From Streptomyces sp. ISL-10 (GTDB taxonomy: Bacteria > Actinomycetota > Actinomycetes > Streptomycetales > Streptomycetaceae): a stretch of DNA of 64,000 nucleotides. Below, piece after piece: positions 52,935 to 62,937 of the stretch (position 1 is the first letter of the stretch; each line of letters starts with the position of its first letter). Made by a program: the position numbers and the translations under genes. The stretch covers positions 1 to 64,000 of the forward strand of contig NZ_JAGGOJ010000007.1 of NCBI RefSeq assembly GCF_018614575.1, written 5' to 3'. Under the pieces are notes generated by a model. That model searched no databases, was not told the origin of the DNA, and worked only from the letters and a program-made list of their open reading frames with translations.

Positions 52935-53565
52935 GATCACCGCAAAGTCAGACCCCAACGGTTTTGTCGACTCCCTCCTCGACCATGTGCCGGACGAGAC
53001 CGAGCAGGTGCCTCGGCGCCCCTCTCGTCGTCGCGGTTGCCGGCGAGCCCGGCGGTCCGTCGGGCGGGGAGGTGGCGAGTGCGCTGGTGTGCTCGTCAAA
53101 TTGCCTCGGCGGCAGCCTGGTTGGAGGAAGAGCAAGCGATCCTGCAACGTCGGGGACAGCACATCCGACGGCTTGTGAAACGCGCCGACGCCTGGGTCGG
53201 TGAACTGTCCATGGCACCGGCCGCTTTCACCGTGGGCTCATCGGATTGGCATTCGACACGACCACATCGACCCGAGCGACCACGAGGGTGGATTATCAGC
53301 GGACGAATGTGCAACAGGCCCGCCCAAGGCGCTTGTGTTTCGCCGCGATTCGCGAGATCAGCCTCTTTGGGCCGTGCCTCGATGCGTACGTTCGGGTGGT
53401 ATGTGTGCCCCAAGTGCCCGACAACGGGTGATGTCATATCGGTCGCCTCGTAACTTCGGTGAGAATGGCGGGGGTTCGGACTCGGGCCTCGTCGGCACCG
53501 CTTTCGTGTCTCCTCGTGTCAGCCATCCGGCATCGACCGGATCCATCCTTCCCGCACCAACTCCA
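52935..53565. other. Long intergenic region, no gene supported
   Basis: About 630 bases of mixed composition, less GC-rich than genes. One plus-strand frame near 53100 reads WLEEEQAILQRRGQHIRRLV, which could be a relic, but no start or domain supports it. The promoter of the TPR gene is probably in the last 150 bases. Confidence 0.4.
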
Positions 53566-53580
53566 ATGAGATGTGACCAA

Positions 53581-54201
53581 GTGAAACGTAGGCGATTGTG
53601 GACAGGGTTCGCCGTAATGGCGATGGTCGCCGTTGGGGTAACGGCCTGGGCGATTCTGTCCCAGCCGGACGCGACCCCGGAATCCGAGGCCAAGTCAGCG
53701 GCCCGGGCCGTTTCGGAGGCGAAGGCACTTGTACAGGCCGGCGCTTTGCAGTCGCAGTACCAGGACTTCGCTGGGGCGGCCCGCACCTTCAGGCGTGTGC
53801 TGGAGCTGGATCCGGACAACAAAGTGGCCTGGTACAACCTGGGTGTCATCGCGCAGCGTGACGGCAGGGCGGCTGATGCCCGTGCGGCCTATGACAAGGC
53901 GTTGAAGATCGATCCGACTTTTGCGGCTGCCCTCTTCAATGAGGCGGTGCTGCTCGAGTCGAGTGATCCCGACCGGGCTGTCGCGCTCCTGAAGCGTGCT
54001 GTCGCCGCCAACCCGAAGGCCTCCACGGCCTACTTGCATCTCGGGCGGGTCCTGGCGAAGAAGGGTCGCGACGACGAGGCCCAGGACGCATTCCGTCGTG
54101 CCGTTGCGACCGATCCCAAGATGCACTCTCTCGTCCCGGAACCGTTCCAGGATTCCGTAAGCCCATCACCGTCAACGAGCCAAGCAGGTATTGCCAGATG
54201 A
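53581..54201 (+). CDS. Membrane-anchored TPR protein
   Basis: The 206-residue protein begins MKRRRLWTGFAVMAMVAVGV, a basic start and one membrane helix, then three to four TPR units (QSQYQDFAGAARTFRRVLEL; AWYNLGVIAQRDGRAADARA; AYLHLGRVLAKKGRDDEAQD). GTG 53581 is chosen for the basic start; ATG 53566 is five codons upstream. Its stop overlaps the ATG of the glycosyltransferase-methyltransferase gene (ATGA), so both are coupled and likely act together, perhaps as scaffold and enzyme. Confidence 0.8.
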   Translation: MKRRRLWTGFAVMAMVAVGVTAWAILSQPDATPESEAKSAARAVSEAKALVQAGALQSQYQDFAGAARTFRRVLELDPDNKVAWYNLGVIAQRDGRAADARAAYDKALKIDPTFAAALFNEAVLLESSDPDRAVALLKRAVAANPKASTAYLHLGRVLAKKGRDDEAQDAFRRAVATDPKMHSLVPEPFQDSVSPSPSTSQAGIAR

Positions 54202-55472
54202 CGTCGACTGCGACACCGAGGTTCTCCGTCTTCACTCCCAGCCACAGGCCGCGTTTCCTTGATGAGTGCCTGGCGACCCTGCAGGCGCAGACCTGCACGG
54301 ACTGGGAGTGGATCGTCCTTCTCAACAACGGCGCCCGGTGGCGGCCGGAGCGCCCCGACGAGCGTGTCCGCGTGGAGATCGCGGACGAAATCCATGGCGT
54401 CGGGGCGGCCAAACGCAGGGCCTGTGAACTGGCGCGCGGAGAGATCCTCGTAGAACTCGACCACGACGATCTGCTGGCGAAGGCGTGCCTGGCCGAGCTC
54501 GCCGAGGCATTCGACGCTCATCCCGAGGCCGTGTTCGTCTACAGCAACACCGCGCAGATCACCGAGGACGGGCAGCGCGACGAGACCCGCTTCAACGAGA
54601 CGCACGGCTGGCAGTACGAAGATGTGAACGTCGACGGCCGCCGGCTGATGCAGGCTCTGTCCATGGCTCCGACGCCGCACAACGTCTCGTACATCTGGTA
54701 CGCGCCCAACCACGTGCGGGCGTTCCGCAAGGACGCCTACGAAAAGGTCGGCGGATACGACGCCACCCGTACGGTCCTGGACGACCAGGACCTGATGTGC
54801 CGTCTCTTCCATGCCGGAGACTTCCACCACATCCCCCGGTGCCTGTACCTCCAGCGGATCCACCGCGCGAACACCCAGCGCGACCCGGAGATCAACGCAC
54901 ACATCCAGCGTGAGACGGTCGCCCTGTACGACAAGTACATCGAGGCCAACGCCCTCGCCTGGACCCAGCGCCGCGGACTGGCCGCGCTGGACCTCGGCGC
55001 AGCCCACCGGAAGCCGCCCGGCTACCTGGGCGTGGACCAGTATCCGGGAGAGGGCGTCGACATCGTCGCGACCCTGCCCGGGAAGCTGGACCTGCCCGAC
55101 AACTCCGTCGGCCTGATGCGGGCGGTGGACTTCCTCGAGCACGTGCCCGCGAAGGTGCCGCTGATCAACGAGCTGTACCGGCTGCTTGCACCCGGCGGCA
55201 TGCTCCTCACCATGACGCCGAGCTCCGACGGCCGCGGCGCGTACCAGGACCCGACACACGTCGCCTTCTACAACGAGAACTCGTTCTGGTACTACACGGA
55301 CAACCAGTACCGCGCCTTCGTGCCCGAGATCGAGGCCCGTTTCCAGAAGTCACGGCTGGTCACCTACTTCCCGACCGACTGGCACACCAGGAACAACATC
55401 TCCTACGTGGTCGCCAACCTCATCGCGGTGAAGGACGGCGCCGCGCGGTGCGGCGGAGCGCTGCTGGTCTAG
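54198..55472 (+). CDS. Fused GT2 glycosyltransferase and SAM methyltransferase
   Basis: In this 424-residue protein, residues ~5-235 form a GT-A family 2 domain (RFSVFTPSHRPRFLDECLAT; ARGEILVELDHDDLL as the DxD region; VGGYDATRTVLDDQDLMCRL). Residues ~255-410 form a class I methyltransferase-like domain (LAALDLGAAHRKPPGYLGVD; VGLMRAVDFLEHVPAK; RLLAPGGMLLTMTPS). The SAM glycine motif is degenerate (DLGAAHRKP). It likely adds a sugar to a cell-surface or small-molecule acceptor and methylates it. No signal peptide. Coupled to the TPR gene. Confidence 0.85.
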   Translation: MTSTATPRFSVFTPSHRPRFLDECLATLQAQTCTDWEWIVLLNNGARWRPERPDERVRVEIADEIHGVGAAKRRACELARGEILVELDHDDLLAKACLAELAEAFDAHPEAVFVYSNTAQITEDGQRDETRFNETHGWQYEDVNVDGRRLMQALSMAPTPHNVSYIWYAPNHVRAFRKDAYEKVGGYDATRTVLDDQDLMCRLFHAGDFHHIPRCLYLQRIHRANTQRDPEINAHIQRETVALYDKYIEANALAWTQRRGLAALDLGAAHRKPPGYLGVDQYPGEGVDIVATLPGKLDLPDNSVGLMRAVDFLEHVPAKVPLINELYRLLAPGGMLLTMTPSSDGRGAYQDPTHVAFYNENSFWYYTDNQYRAFVPEIEARFQKSRLVTYFPTDWHTRNNISYVVANLIAVKDGAARCGGALLV

Positions 55473-55482
55473 GCACGTCCGA

Positions 55483-55526
55483 GCGAGGCGTCCGGCGGAA
55501 CTCAGTTCCCGCCGGGCGCCTCGTGC
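55483..55526 (+). terminator. Probable terminator of the TPR-glycosyltransferase pair
   Basis: GCGAGGCGTCCGGCGGAA and TTCCCGCCGGGCGCCTCGTGC pair with a few mismatches or bulges around five bases, 11 bases after the stop. Confidence 0.55.
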
Positions 55527-55603
55527 GTCAAGGTCCGTCGGCCGCGGTCGGGGCCTTGCGTTGCCTCAGGTCAACGGGCGTCCGCTACTCGTCCGCGCCA
55601 CAG

Positions 55604-55633
55604 CGGCCAGAGAGGCCAGAGCGGCCAGAGCGG
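55604..55633. repeat. 9-bp tandem repeat
   Basis: CGGCCAGAG, AGGCCAGAG, CGGCCAGAG then CGG. It lies within a 330-base gap (55527-55857) in which I see no gene. Confidence 0.7.
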
Positions 55634-55857
55634 CGAAGGTGCGATGGGGGGAATTCAGAACTGGGCGGGCCTGGTCACCCGGTCACGTGCACCACCTGCG
55701 CTGCTCAGGGTCGCGGCGCCTCCCGGGCATTCACGCTGCTGTTGTCGATTCGACGTGTTCTCGAACAAGCGTCGCGTGCTGCTTGATTTCTTGCGGATGC
55801 CCGGGGCGTGGAGCGGCGATCCGGCGCGGCCTTGAGACCGCGCGCGTGCAGACGCAA

Positions 55858-55891
55858 ACGGTGCCCCGAGGCCGAAGCCTCGGGGCACCGT
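55858..55891 (-). terminator. Terminator of the collagen-like gene
   Basis: Perfect 15-base arms ACGGTGCCCCGAGGC and complement, loop CGAA, 58 bases after the stop on the minus strand. Confidence 0.85.
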
Positions 55892-55949
55892 CACTCATTC
55901 CCAGGTGAAGCGTCAGGCCGGTACCGCGCCACCGCTCACATAGGAATCG

Positions 55950-56795
55950 TTACGCATCGTGGCAGATTGCGAAGGCGATGACCTCGCCGGCGGGGGTGGG
56001 GGTGCTGACCTGCCACCCAGTGGCAGGGCCGGTGCCAGTGAAGATCGGCGCATCCTGGTCGACCGTGATCCCGGTGATGGTGCCTTGGTATCCGCCGCCG
56101 GTGGCGACGTCGCCAATGCCGCACAGGGCAGTCGACGTGGCGCCCTGGGCACCCGTCACGACGTAGGTCTCGAGCTCCGCGGCACCCTGGACGCCCTGCG
56201 GGCCCTGCGCACCGGCGTCACCCTGCGGGCCCTGCGCACCGGCGTCACCCTGCGCGCCCTGCGCACCATCGGCACCCTGCGCGCCCTGCGCGCCCTGTGC
56301 ACCGGCGTCACCCTGCGCGCCCTGTGCACCGGCGTCACCCTGCGCGCCCTGTGCACCGGCGTCACCCTGCGCGCCCTGTGCACCGGCGTCACCCTGCGCG
56401 CCCTGTGCGCCCTGGGCGCCTTGCGGGCCACCGGGGTCACCCTGCGCGCCCTGCGCGCCCTGCGGGCCCTGCGCGCCATCAACGCCGTCCACGCCCGGCA
56501 CACCCTGCGGGCCCTGCACACCCGGCGCACCCTGGAAGCCCTGGAAGCCCTGGAAGCCCTGCGGGCCCCGCGGGCCCCGCTTGCCTTCCTTGCCCCTGTC
56601 CTTGTCCTTGTCGCGGTCGGCACTGGTGGCGCCACTGGGCCCCGGCAGCCCCATGCTGTGCTCGGTGCCGGCTCGCTGGATCGCGTCGGCGACGGCCGTT
56701 GCGCACGGGACCACATTGAGCGCAACGGCAAGGGTTCCCGCCGAAACCAGCGTTGCGGTTTTCATACGGGAACTTCGGATCGTTTTACGGCTCAC
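55950..56795 (-). CDS. Secreted collagen-like protein
   Basis: In this 281-residue protein, residues 1-38 are a signal peptide ([20 protein letters not shown] core; cleavage near AVADA). Residues ~46-66 form a charged linker ([17 protein letters not shown]), and about 68-200 is a Gly-X-Y collagen-like region dominated by GAQ and GDA. A globular C-terminal domain (~200-281) has two cysteines (ALCGIGD; FAICHDA), typical of trimerisation heads. Hydroxylation is not expected. One extra Gly (GDPGGPQG) breaks the triplet register. GTG 56795 has GGAAGG seven bases upstream. Confidence 0.88.
   Translation of the reverse strand: MSRKTIRSSRMKTATLVSAGTLAVALNVVPCATAVADAIQRAGTEHSMGLPGPSGATSADRDKDKDRGKEGKRGPRGPQGFQGFQGFQGAPGVQGPQGVPGVDGVDGAQGPQGAQGAQGDPGGPQGAQGAQGAQGDAGAQGAQGDAGAQGAQGDAGAQGAQGDAGAQGAQGAQGADGAQGAQGDAGAQGPQGDAGAQGPQGVQGAAELETYVVTGAQGATSTALCGIGDVATGGGYQGTITGITVDQDAPIFTGTGPATGWQVSTPTPAGEVIAFAICHDA
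56190..56420 (-). repeat. 27-bp tandem repeats in the collagen region
   Basis: Near-identical 27-base units (nine residues, GAQGDAGAQ) follow each other, with at least four nearly perfect copies between about 56297 and 56408 and looser copies around. Length variation by slippage or recombination would stay in frame. Confidence 0.85.
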
Positions 56796-56905
56796 AAGAG
56801 AACCTTCCTCACGGAACTGGAGTGACCACACCGCAAGCGCGCGCACTCCATAAATGCGCTTGATTCGCCTGCGTGTCACGTCGCCCACGGCCACGGACAA
56901 AACCA

Positions 56906-57024
56906 TCCTTAACCCGCGGTGACCGAATGATCGCGAGCCCGCCCGTGTCGCAGATGAGGATCACCCAAGCGGCCGCGATCTCGCCCCCACTGGCATGCAT
57001 ACCGAGGTAATTGTCAACGCAGTT
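56906..57024. other. Region between the collagen-like gene and transposase remnants
   Basis: No supportable gene. The collagen-like gene promoter should lie between 56796 and about 56900, a relatively AT-rich stretch (CATAAATGCGCTTGATTCG). Confidence 0.35.
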
Positions 57025-57029
57025 CACGT

Positions 57030-57235
57030 CCGTGGGAGTGGTGCGGCGAAGTCCACTCGGTGATCCGTTTTCAGGCTGGGTGGTGAGCTCAGTCGGCAGG
57101 CCGGGATCGTCGGTTTCTCCGTCGATCGGGCGGAGACGGGCCTTGGTGAGCATTTCCAGGTGATGGAGCGGCGGGCTTCGGTCCATTTCCTCGTTCTGCT
57201 CGGCCAGGCCTGCGCCGACCATGCGGATGAGGGTT
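57030..57235 (-). mobile_element. IS256/mutator-type transposase remnant (C-terminal end)
   Basis: Minus-strand frames read MVGAGLAEQNEE then, after a shift, WTEARR, and LEMLTKARLRP. This is the style of the last part of actinobacterial mutator transposases (AEQNDEW..GRRY....L..A). At least one frameshift is present, and the catalytic DDE part is absent. It abuts the next remnant, suggesting nested insertion and decay. Confidence 0.55.
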
Positions 57236-57239
57236 CAGC

Positions 57240-57841
57240 GTGGTCACCGATCGGGTGGCTGCGGTGGTGTGCGCGGCGCACGAGGCTCCCGTGCCGTTGA
57301 GGGAGGTGCTCGACGTTTCAACTCATCCGCACGGGAGCTCCGTTGGTTCCCCGTCCTGCCGCACCAGCGTGCGCTGGTCGCCTTCGTGTACCTGCGCAAA
57401 CATGACGCCCTCGCAGATCGCCGCCGACTTCGGTGTCTCCGTCGGCACCGCCCACGCCTACACATCGGCTTGCCGGCCGACCGCGCGTCCGGCCTGCTGC
57501 GCGCCCTGCGTGAGGCAGACCCCGACCACGTCCTCTCGACGGCACCCTCGCAGAATGCGACCGCGTCGGCGACGGCCGCGCCGCCAGGCGTTCCCATCCC
57601 GGGCGACCTGGCCTACCAGGGCGGCCGTCCCGTGGGTGCCCACACCAGTCAAACGCCCACCGGCTGGGAACGGCCGCCGACCCAACGGGCGGTCAACCGC
57701 GCGCTCTGCCAGGCGCGGCCCGGGTCGAGCGTGGGCGTGGCCAGGCTGAAGTCCTGGCCGGTCTTCCGAAGGTCCCGGTGCGACCCGAATCGCATGTCGT
57801 CAATCGCCGCAGCCATCCTCACTTTGGAGAGGCAACGCTGA
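57240..57841 (+). mobile_element. IS5-family transposase remnant with internal deletion
   Basis: Fragments of one transposase appear in order across frames: VTDRVAAVVCAAHEAPVPL from GTG 57240; ARELRWFPVLPHQRALVAFV; QIAADFGVSVGTAHAYTSA (helix-turn-helix); LLRALREADPDHVL; DGTLAECDRVGDGRA; then directly GDLAYQGGRPVGAHTSQ and ARLKSWPVFRRSRCDPNRMS with the end AAILTLERQR at 57841. The block holding the catalytic DDE residues (about 50 residues) is missing, and several frameshifts occur. The element is dead. No clean terminal inverted repeats were identified. Confidence 0.75.
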
Positions 57842-58545
57842 AAGAGCTCAATCACGCAGCCCGGGGAATGGACCCACACGGAACTGAATCTCTGCCCGAC
57901 CGGACGGGGCCGCCTCAGCGGACTACTGGGGTTGTGGCTTCTGCGAGTCCATTCCTGACCTGGTCTTGCGCCATTCACCCCGCGGGAAGTCCGGGACCTG
58001 ATGCGGCCGCCTTCGCCGGGAGATGGCTCAGCGGCACGGGGCCGTCCAGGTCGCCGCGGCGTAGACGTCGAAGGGATGCGGAGCGGCCGCATCGTGCTCC
58101 AGGCGGACCACCCGTCCCTTGGCGGCCCGCACGATGCTGCTCGTGCGGTCACCCGCGATGTATGTCTCTTCCAACTAGGGTCATTGGGCGCATGTGCGCC
58201 GCGCGGTACTCGGCGAGACCGAGCGCCGCAGTGCCGAAACTGCTGATGCCGGTCGCTGCGGTTGACGTCGGGATGCCTCAACCGGAGGCCGAAAAAAAGG
58301 GCCGAGGCGAGCAGACCGGCCGACAGGCGTTCAACAGGGGTGGTCAGCACGTCGTTGCTCCGGCGCGCGATGCCGGGTCTCGGCGAGCAACCTGCTCGGC
58401 TGCCTCGCGCGGGGCGGGTGAGGCGTGGCGCTCGGCGTACGTGCGGATCTGCTCGTCGACGGCGTCGATGGCGGGCCTGCGCGAGAGGGAGCCCCTGGCC
58501 GGTCACCTCGCGGAACCTCTGTGCCTCCCGCCCGCGTTCGGGGAT
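57842..58545. other. 700-bp gene-poor stretch after the transposase remnant
   Basis: No gene seen. Composition is uneven, with AT-rich spots (CGAAAAAAAGGG at about 58285). A minus-strand frame at about 58480-58350 reads PAIDAVDEQIRTYAERHASP and is closed just upstream by TGA; it may be a relic of a small protein gene. With the remnants to its left this is a decayed insertion zone. Confidence 0.45.
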
Positions 58546-59490
58546 TCACACGGGAGTGGTCGGTCCTGTTCGCAGCAGTTCGTCTCGAAGTGATTCGCTT
58601 CCCCTTTGGCGCGTGACGCCATGTCGGGCATCTTCCAGGAGTCCCAGCAGATAGTGGCCGTACCCGCTCTTGAGCAGCGGCTCGGCCAGGGCGCGGAGCC
58701 GGTTGTCGTCGATCAGGCCGGCCCGCCAGACCGCCTCCTCGATGCAGCCGATCTTGAAGCCCTGACGCTCTTCGATCACCCGGACGAACTCTGATGCCTG
58801 AACCATGGAGCCGAAGGTTCCGGTGTCCAGCCAGGCGGTGCCTCGGTCGAGCCGGGTAACGCGCAGCGCACCGGAGTCCAGATACACGCGGTTGACGTCC
58901 GTGATCTCCAACTCCCCACGGGGACTGGGCCGCAGGCGCCGCGCGATGTCCACGACGTGGTTGTCATAGAAGTACAGTCCCGGCACGGCGTACCGGGACC
59001 TGGGGCGGGCCGGTTTCTCCTCGATGGACAGTGCTCGGCCCAGCTCGTCGAACTCCACCACGCCGTAGGCCGCGGGGTTGGCAACCTGATAGGCGAATAC
59101 CCGGCCGCCCTTCATGCCGTCATGGTTGGCCAGCTGGGTGCCGAGGCCGCTGCCGTGGAAGATGTTGTCGCCCAGGATCAGGGCGACCGACTCGCCTTCG
59201 ATGAAGTCGGCGCCCAGTACGAAAGCTTGAGCGATGCCCTCCGGGCGCTCTTGCGTGGCGTATTCCAGCCGCAACCCCAGTTGAGTGCCGTCGCCGAGCA
59301 ACCGACGGAACTGGTACTGGTCCTCGGGGGTGGTGATGATCAGGATTTCTCTGACCCCCGCCATCACCAATGTGGAAAGCGGGTAGTAGACCATGGGCTT
59401 GTCGAAGACCGGCAGCAATTGTTTGGACACAGCCCGCGTCAATGGCCACAGTCGCGAGCCGGTGCCGCCGGCCAGCAGAATTCCTCGCAT
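58546..59490 (-). CDS. rmlA: Glucose-1-phosphate thymidylyltransferase
   Basis: Makes dTDP-glucose from dTTP and glucose-1-phosphate, the start of dTDP-deoxysugar synthesis. The 314 residues include nucleotide loop [34 protein letters not shown] and the catalytic region [13 protein letters not shown]. The C-terminal ~25 residues ([15 protein letters not shown]) are extra compared with short RmlA. TATGGT lies six bases before ATG 59490 and no ribosome-binding site is present, so a leaderless start is likely. No rmlB, C or D is adjacent; the usual four-gene set is broken up here. Confidence 0.93.
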   Translation of the reverse strand: MRGILLAGGTGSRLWPLTRAVSKQLLPVFDKPMVYYPLSTLVMAGVREILIITTPEDQYQFRRLLGDGTQLGLRLEYATQERPEGIAQAFVLGADFIEGESVALILGDNIFHGSGLGTQLANHDGMKGGRVFAYQVANPAAYGVVEFDELGRALSIEEKPARPRSRYAVPGLYFYDNHVVDIARRLRPSPRGELEITDVNRVYLDSGALRVTRLDRGTAWLDTGTFGSMVQASEFVRVIEERQGFKIGCIEEAVWRAGLIDDNRLRALAEPLLKSGYGHYLLGLLEDARHGVTRQRGSESLRDELLRTGPTTPV

Positions 59491-59668
59491 GGCATCACCA
59501 TAGATGAATTGCCAATGAAAGCTCTGAGTGTGAAACCCGTGGCGTGTGCAGGCGTGAAGCCGGCGAGAGAGCATTCCCTTGGTTGTGATGTCGTACGTCA
59601 TCGGGTCAACGCAGCGAGCATGCGGGCCAGGGGCGCGGGCCCGGCCTGATCCGTGAGACGTGCTCTGG

Positions 59669-60385
<717 letters not shown>

Positions 60386-60410
60386 CGTTCAGCCTTTCGC
60401 CGGAATGCCG

Positions 60411-60450
60411 ACCTTATCTTGTAAGGTACGCTAACCTTATGTTGTAAGGC
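60411..60450. promoter_or_regulatory. Double TetR operator
   Basis: ACCTTA-TCTTG-TAAGGT (60411-60427) and ACCTTA-TGTTG-TAAGGC (60434-60450), 23 bases apart, both AT-rich. They lie in the 92-base gap between the divergent NAD(P)-binding protein and TetR genes. Confidence 0.75.
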
Positions 60451-60477
60451 GGTCAAGAGGAGCGAAAGGAGGGGCGG

Positions 60478-61161
60478 ATGCGCGAGGGAGGCAAGGGCCG
60501 GCGCAGGGCGCCGGCGCGCACCCCGCTCAGTCGCGAGCGCGTGATCCGTACGGCGGTGGCGGTGGCGGACGAGAAGGGCTCGGCCGCGCTCACCATGCGG
60601 GCCATCGCCGAACCGCTGGGCGTCGAGGCGATGTCGCTCTACCACCACGTCGCAGGCAGGGAGGACGTCCTCGACGGCATGGTGGACGCGGTGTTCGGCG
60701 AGATCGACCTGCCGCCGCGCGACGCGGACTGGAAGAGCGCCATGCGCCACCGCGCGGCCTCCGCCCGCGCGGTGCTCCGGCGCCACCCGTGGGCCGTAGC
60801 CCTGATGGACTCCCGCAGCCGGCCCGGCCCCGCGACCCTGCGCCACCACGACGCCGTCATCGGCGCGTTGCGCGCCGGGGGTTTTTCCGTCCCGATGGCC
60901 GCGCACGCCTTCTCGGTGATCGACAGCTACCTGTACGGCTTCGTGATCCAGGAGTTGAGCCTGCCGTTCAGCGGCTCGGCGGAGCTGGACGAGGTCGCGG
61001 GCGCCATCCTGCGCGAGATGCCCGCCGACGCCTACCCCCACCTCACCGAGCTCGTCACCGAGCACGCCCTCAAGCCCGGCTACGACTACGCCGACGAGTT
61101 CACCTTCGGCCTCACCCTCATCCTCGACGCCCTGCGCCCGGACGAGGGCGCGAGCGCCTAG
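60478..61161 (+). CDS. TetR-family regulator (TetR_C type)
   Basis: The 227-residue protein has a basic start, helix-turn-helix ~18-65 (LTMRAIAEPLGVEAMSLYHH with VAGREDVLDGM) and a C-terminal tetracycline-repressor-type ligand domain (LTLILDAL). AAGGAGGGG lies a few bases before ATG 60478. Divergent from the NAD(P)-binding protein. The paired palindromes between them suggest autoregulation and control of the neighbour by a small hydrophobic inducer. Confidence 0.9.
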   Translation: MREGGKGRRRAPARTPLSRERVIRTAVAVADEKGSAALTMRAIAEPLGVEAMSLYHHVAGREDVLDGMVDAVFGEIDLPPRDADWKSAMRHRAASARAVLRRHPWAVALMDSRSRPGPATLRHHDAVIGALRAGGFSVPMAAHAFSVIDSYLYGFVIQELSLPFSGSAELDEVAGAILREMPADAYPHLTELVTEHALKPGYDYADEFTFGLTLILDALRPDEGASA

Positions 61162-61289
61162 GCGGTTTCCTGTGCTGAGGATCTGTCATGGTCGGTGGTC
61201 AGCGGTGTGGTTGTGCCCCTGGACGGAAGACGGTCCCACCAGCAGCACGGCTCCACCCCGCGACCGCCGCCCTCAAGTCGGACGCGCCC
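61162..61289. other. Gap between convergent genes
   Basis: About 130 bases with no gene and no long hairpin; GTGCTGAGGATCTGTCATGG near 61171 resembles no element I know. Confidence 0.3.
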
Positions 61290-62903
61290 CTACGACCCGA
61301 TCCTGGCCGTGCGCCGTACGGCCCGGCCCGCGAGCACGTCCGTACGGGCCCCCTCCTCGATGACGAACCGGCCGTCGATCAGCACGTACGGGATGCCGAC
61401 CGGAAGCGTGCGCGGCTCCTCGAACGTCGAGCCCGCCGCCACCGTTTCCGGATCGAAGAGGACGAGGTCGGCGCGGTAGCCCTCGCGCACCAGGCCGCGG
61501 TCGGGCAGGCGCAGCCGGGCCGCCGGGCGCGAGGTCAGATGGGCCACCGTCTCCTCCAGGGACAGGATGCCCAGGTCGCGGGCGTACCGGCCGAGGTAGT
61601 GCGGGAAGGTGCCGTACGCCCGGGGGTGCGGTTTGAGGCCCTGGAGGATGCCGTCGCTGCCGCCGGTGTGGACGCGGTGGCGCATGATCGCGCGCACGTT
61701 CTCCTCGTGGCCGACGTGCTGGAGGATCGTCGAGCCCAGCCGGTCCTCGATCAGCAGGCGCCGGGCGGTCTCCCAGGCGGCTTCGCCCCGCGCGTCCGCG
61801 GACTGCCGGACCGTCCGGCCGATGTGGTCCGTCAGGGCCGGGTCGCTGACGCCGGAGATCTCGATCGTGTCCCACTCGACCGGCACCCCGTGGCAGCCGT
61901 CCGAGCCGATCTCCTCCAGGTGGTGGCGGATACGCTCCGCCGTCTCCTGGTCCCGGAGCCTGGCGAGCACCGAATCAGGGCCGCCCTCGCTCGCCCAGCT
62001 GGGGAGCACGGCGACGAGCGTCGTGCAGCCGGGGGTGTAGGGGTAGGTGTCGAGCGTGATGTCGGCACCCGCGTCCAGCGCGTCGTCGAGGAGGGCCAGC
62101 AGCTCCGGGGCCCGGCCCTTGTTCACGCCGAAGTTCATGGTGGCGTGCGCGAGATGGAGTGCGCAGCCCGCCTCGCGCGTGAGCTCCACCATCTCCTGGT
62201 ACGCAGCCAGGGCGCCCGCGCCGTAGGAACGGTGATGCGGACAGTAGTAACCGTCGTACGCCGCGACGACGCGGCACAGCTCGGCGAGTTCGGAGCCGTT
62301 CGCGTACATGCCCGGGGTGTACGTCAGGCCCGACGACATGCCGACCGCGCCCTGCTCCAGCCCCTCGGCGACGAGGCGCTTCATCCCGGTCAGCTCGGCG
62401 TCGGTGGCGGGGCGGTCCTCCCAGCCCACCGCGTACATCCGTACCGTGCCTTGCGGGACGAGGTAGGCGGCGTTGACGGCGATGCCGCGGTCGAGCCGGT
62501 CGAGGTACTCGCCGACCGTGCGCCAGTCGAAGTCGACGGTCGTGTCTCCGGGCGCGCCGCCGTTCCAGCCGGTGATGGCCGTGCGGACCGCGGCGAGGGT
62601 GGCGTCGTCGACCGGTGCGTACGACAACCCGTCCTGCCCGAGCACTTCGAGGGTGACGCCCTGGGCCGCCTTGGCACTGTGGTCGGGGTCGCGCAGCAGG
62701 GCCAGGTCGCTGTGGGCGTGCATGTCGATGAAGCCGGGGGCCAGGGCGAGGCCGTGCGCGTCGAGCGTGCGGACGCCGGACAGGGCGGGCTCGCCCTCCC
62801 GGCGTATCGCGGTGATACGACCGCCGGTCAGGGCGACATCGGCGCGGTAGGAGGCGCCGCCGGTGCCGTCGATGACGCGGGCGTCGCGGATGACCAGGTC
62901 CAT
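61290..62903 (-). CDS. N-acyl-D-amino-acid deacylase (D-aminoacylase)
   Basis: Amidohydrolase of 537 residues that removes acyl groups from N-acyl-D-amino acids. Metal-site motif is FIDMHAHSDLALL, with further ligands in YYCPHHRSYG, HLAHATMNFG and VHTGGSDGILQG. The final beta domain (GYRADLVLFDPETV) is usual for the family. ATG 62903 begins MDLVIRDARVIDGTG. The next gene on the same strand ends 34 bases upstream and encodes a D-amino-acid-type PLP enzyme, so the two form a D-amino-acid degradation unit. Confidence 0.92.
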   Translation of the reverse strand: MDLVIRDARVIDGTGGASYRADVALTGGRITAIRREGEPALSGVRTLDAHGLALAPGFIDMHAHSDLALLRDPDHSAKAAQGVTLEVLGQDGLSYAPVDDATLAAVRTAITGWNGGAPGDTTVDFDWRTVGEYLDRLDRGIAVNAAYLVPQGTVRMYAVGWEDRPATDAELTGMKRLVAEGLEQGAVGMSSGLTYTPGMYANGSELAELCRVVAAYDGYYCPHHRSYGAGALAAYQEMVELTREAGCALHLAHATMNFGVNKGRAPELLALLDDALDAGADITLDTYPYTPGCTTLVAVLPSWASEGGPDSVLARLRDQETAERIRHHLEEIGSDGCHGVPVEWDTIEISGVSDPALTDHIGRTVRQSADARGEAAWETARRLLIEDRLGSTILQHVGHEENVRAIMRHRVHTGGSDGILQGLKPHPRAYGTFPHYLGRYARDLGILSLEETVAHLTSRPAARLRLPDRGLVREGYRADLVLFDPETVAAGSTFEEPRTLPVGIPYVLIDGRFVIEEGARTDVLAGRAVRRTARIGS

Positions 62904-62937
62904 GACGGTCCTCTCGGGGAGCGGACGTTCGGCAGGG

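Noticed and set aside
56190..56420. CRISPR-like array
   Set aside because: Units are contiguous 27-bp copies without unique spacers and encode Gly-X-Y triplets inside a secreted protein.
58546..59490. Start of a deoxysugar or natural-product cluster at rmlA
   Set aside because: No other dTDP-sugar, polyketide or peptide-synthase genes are near; neighbours are a regulator pair and transposase remnants.
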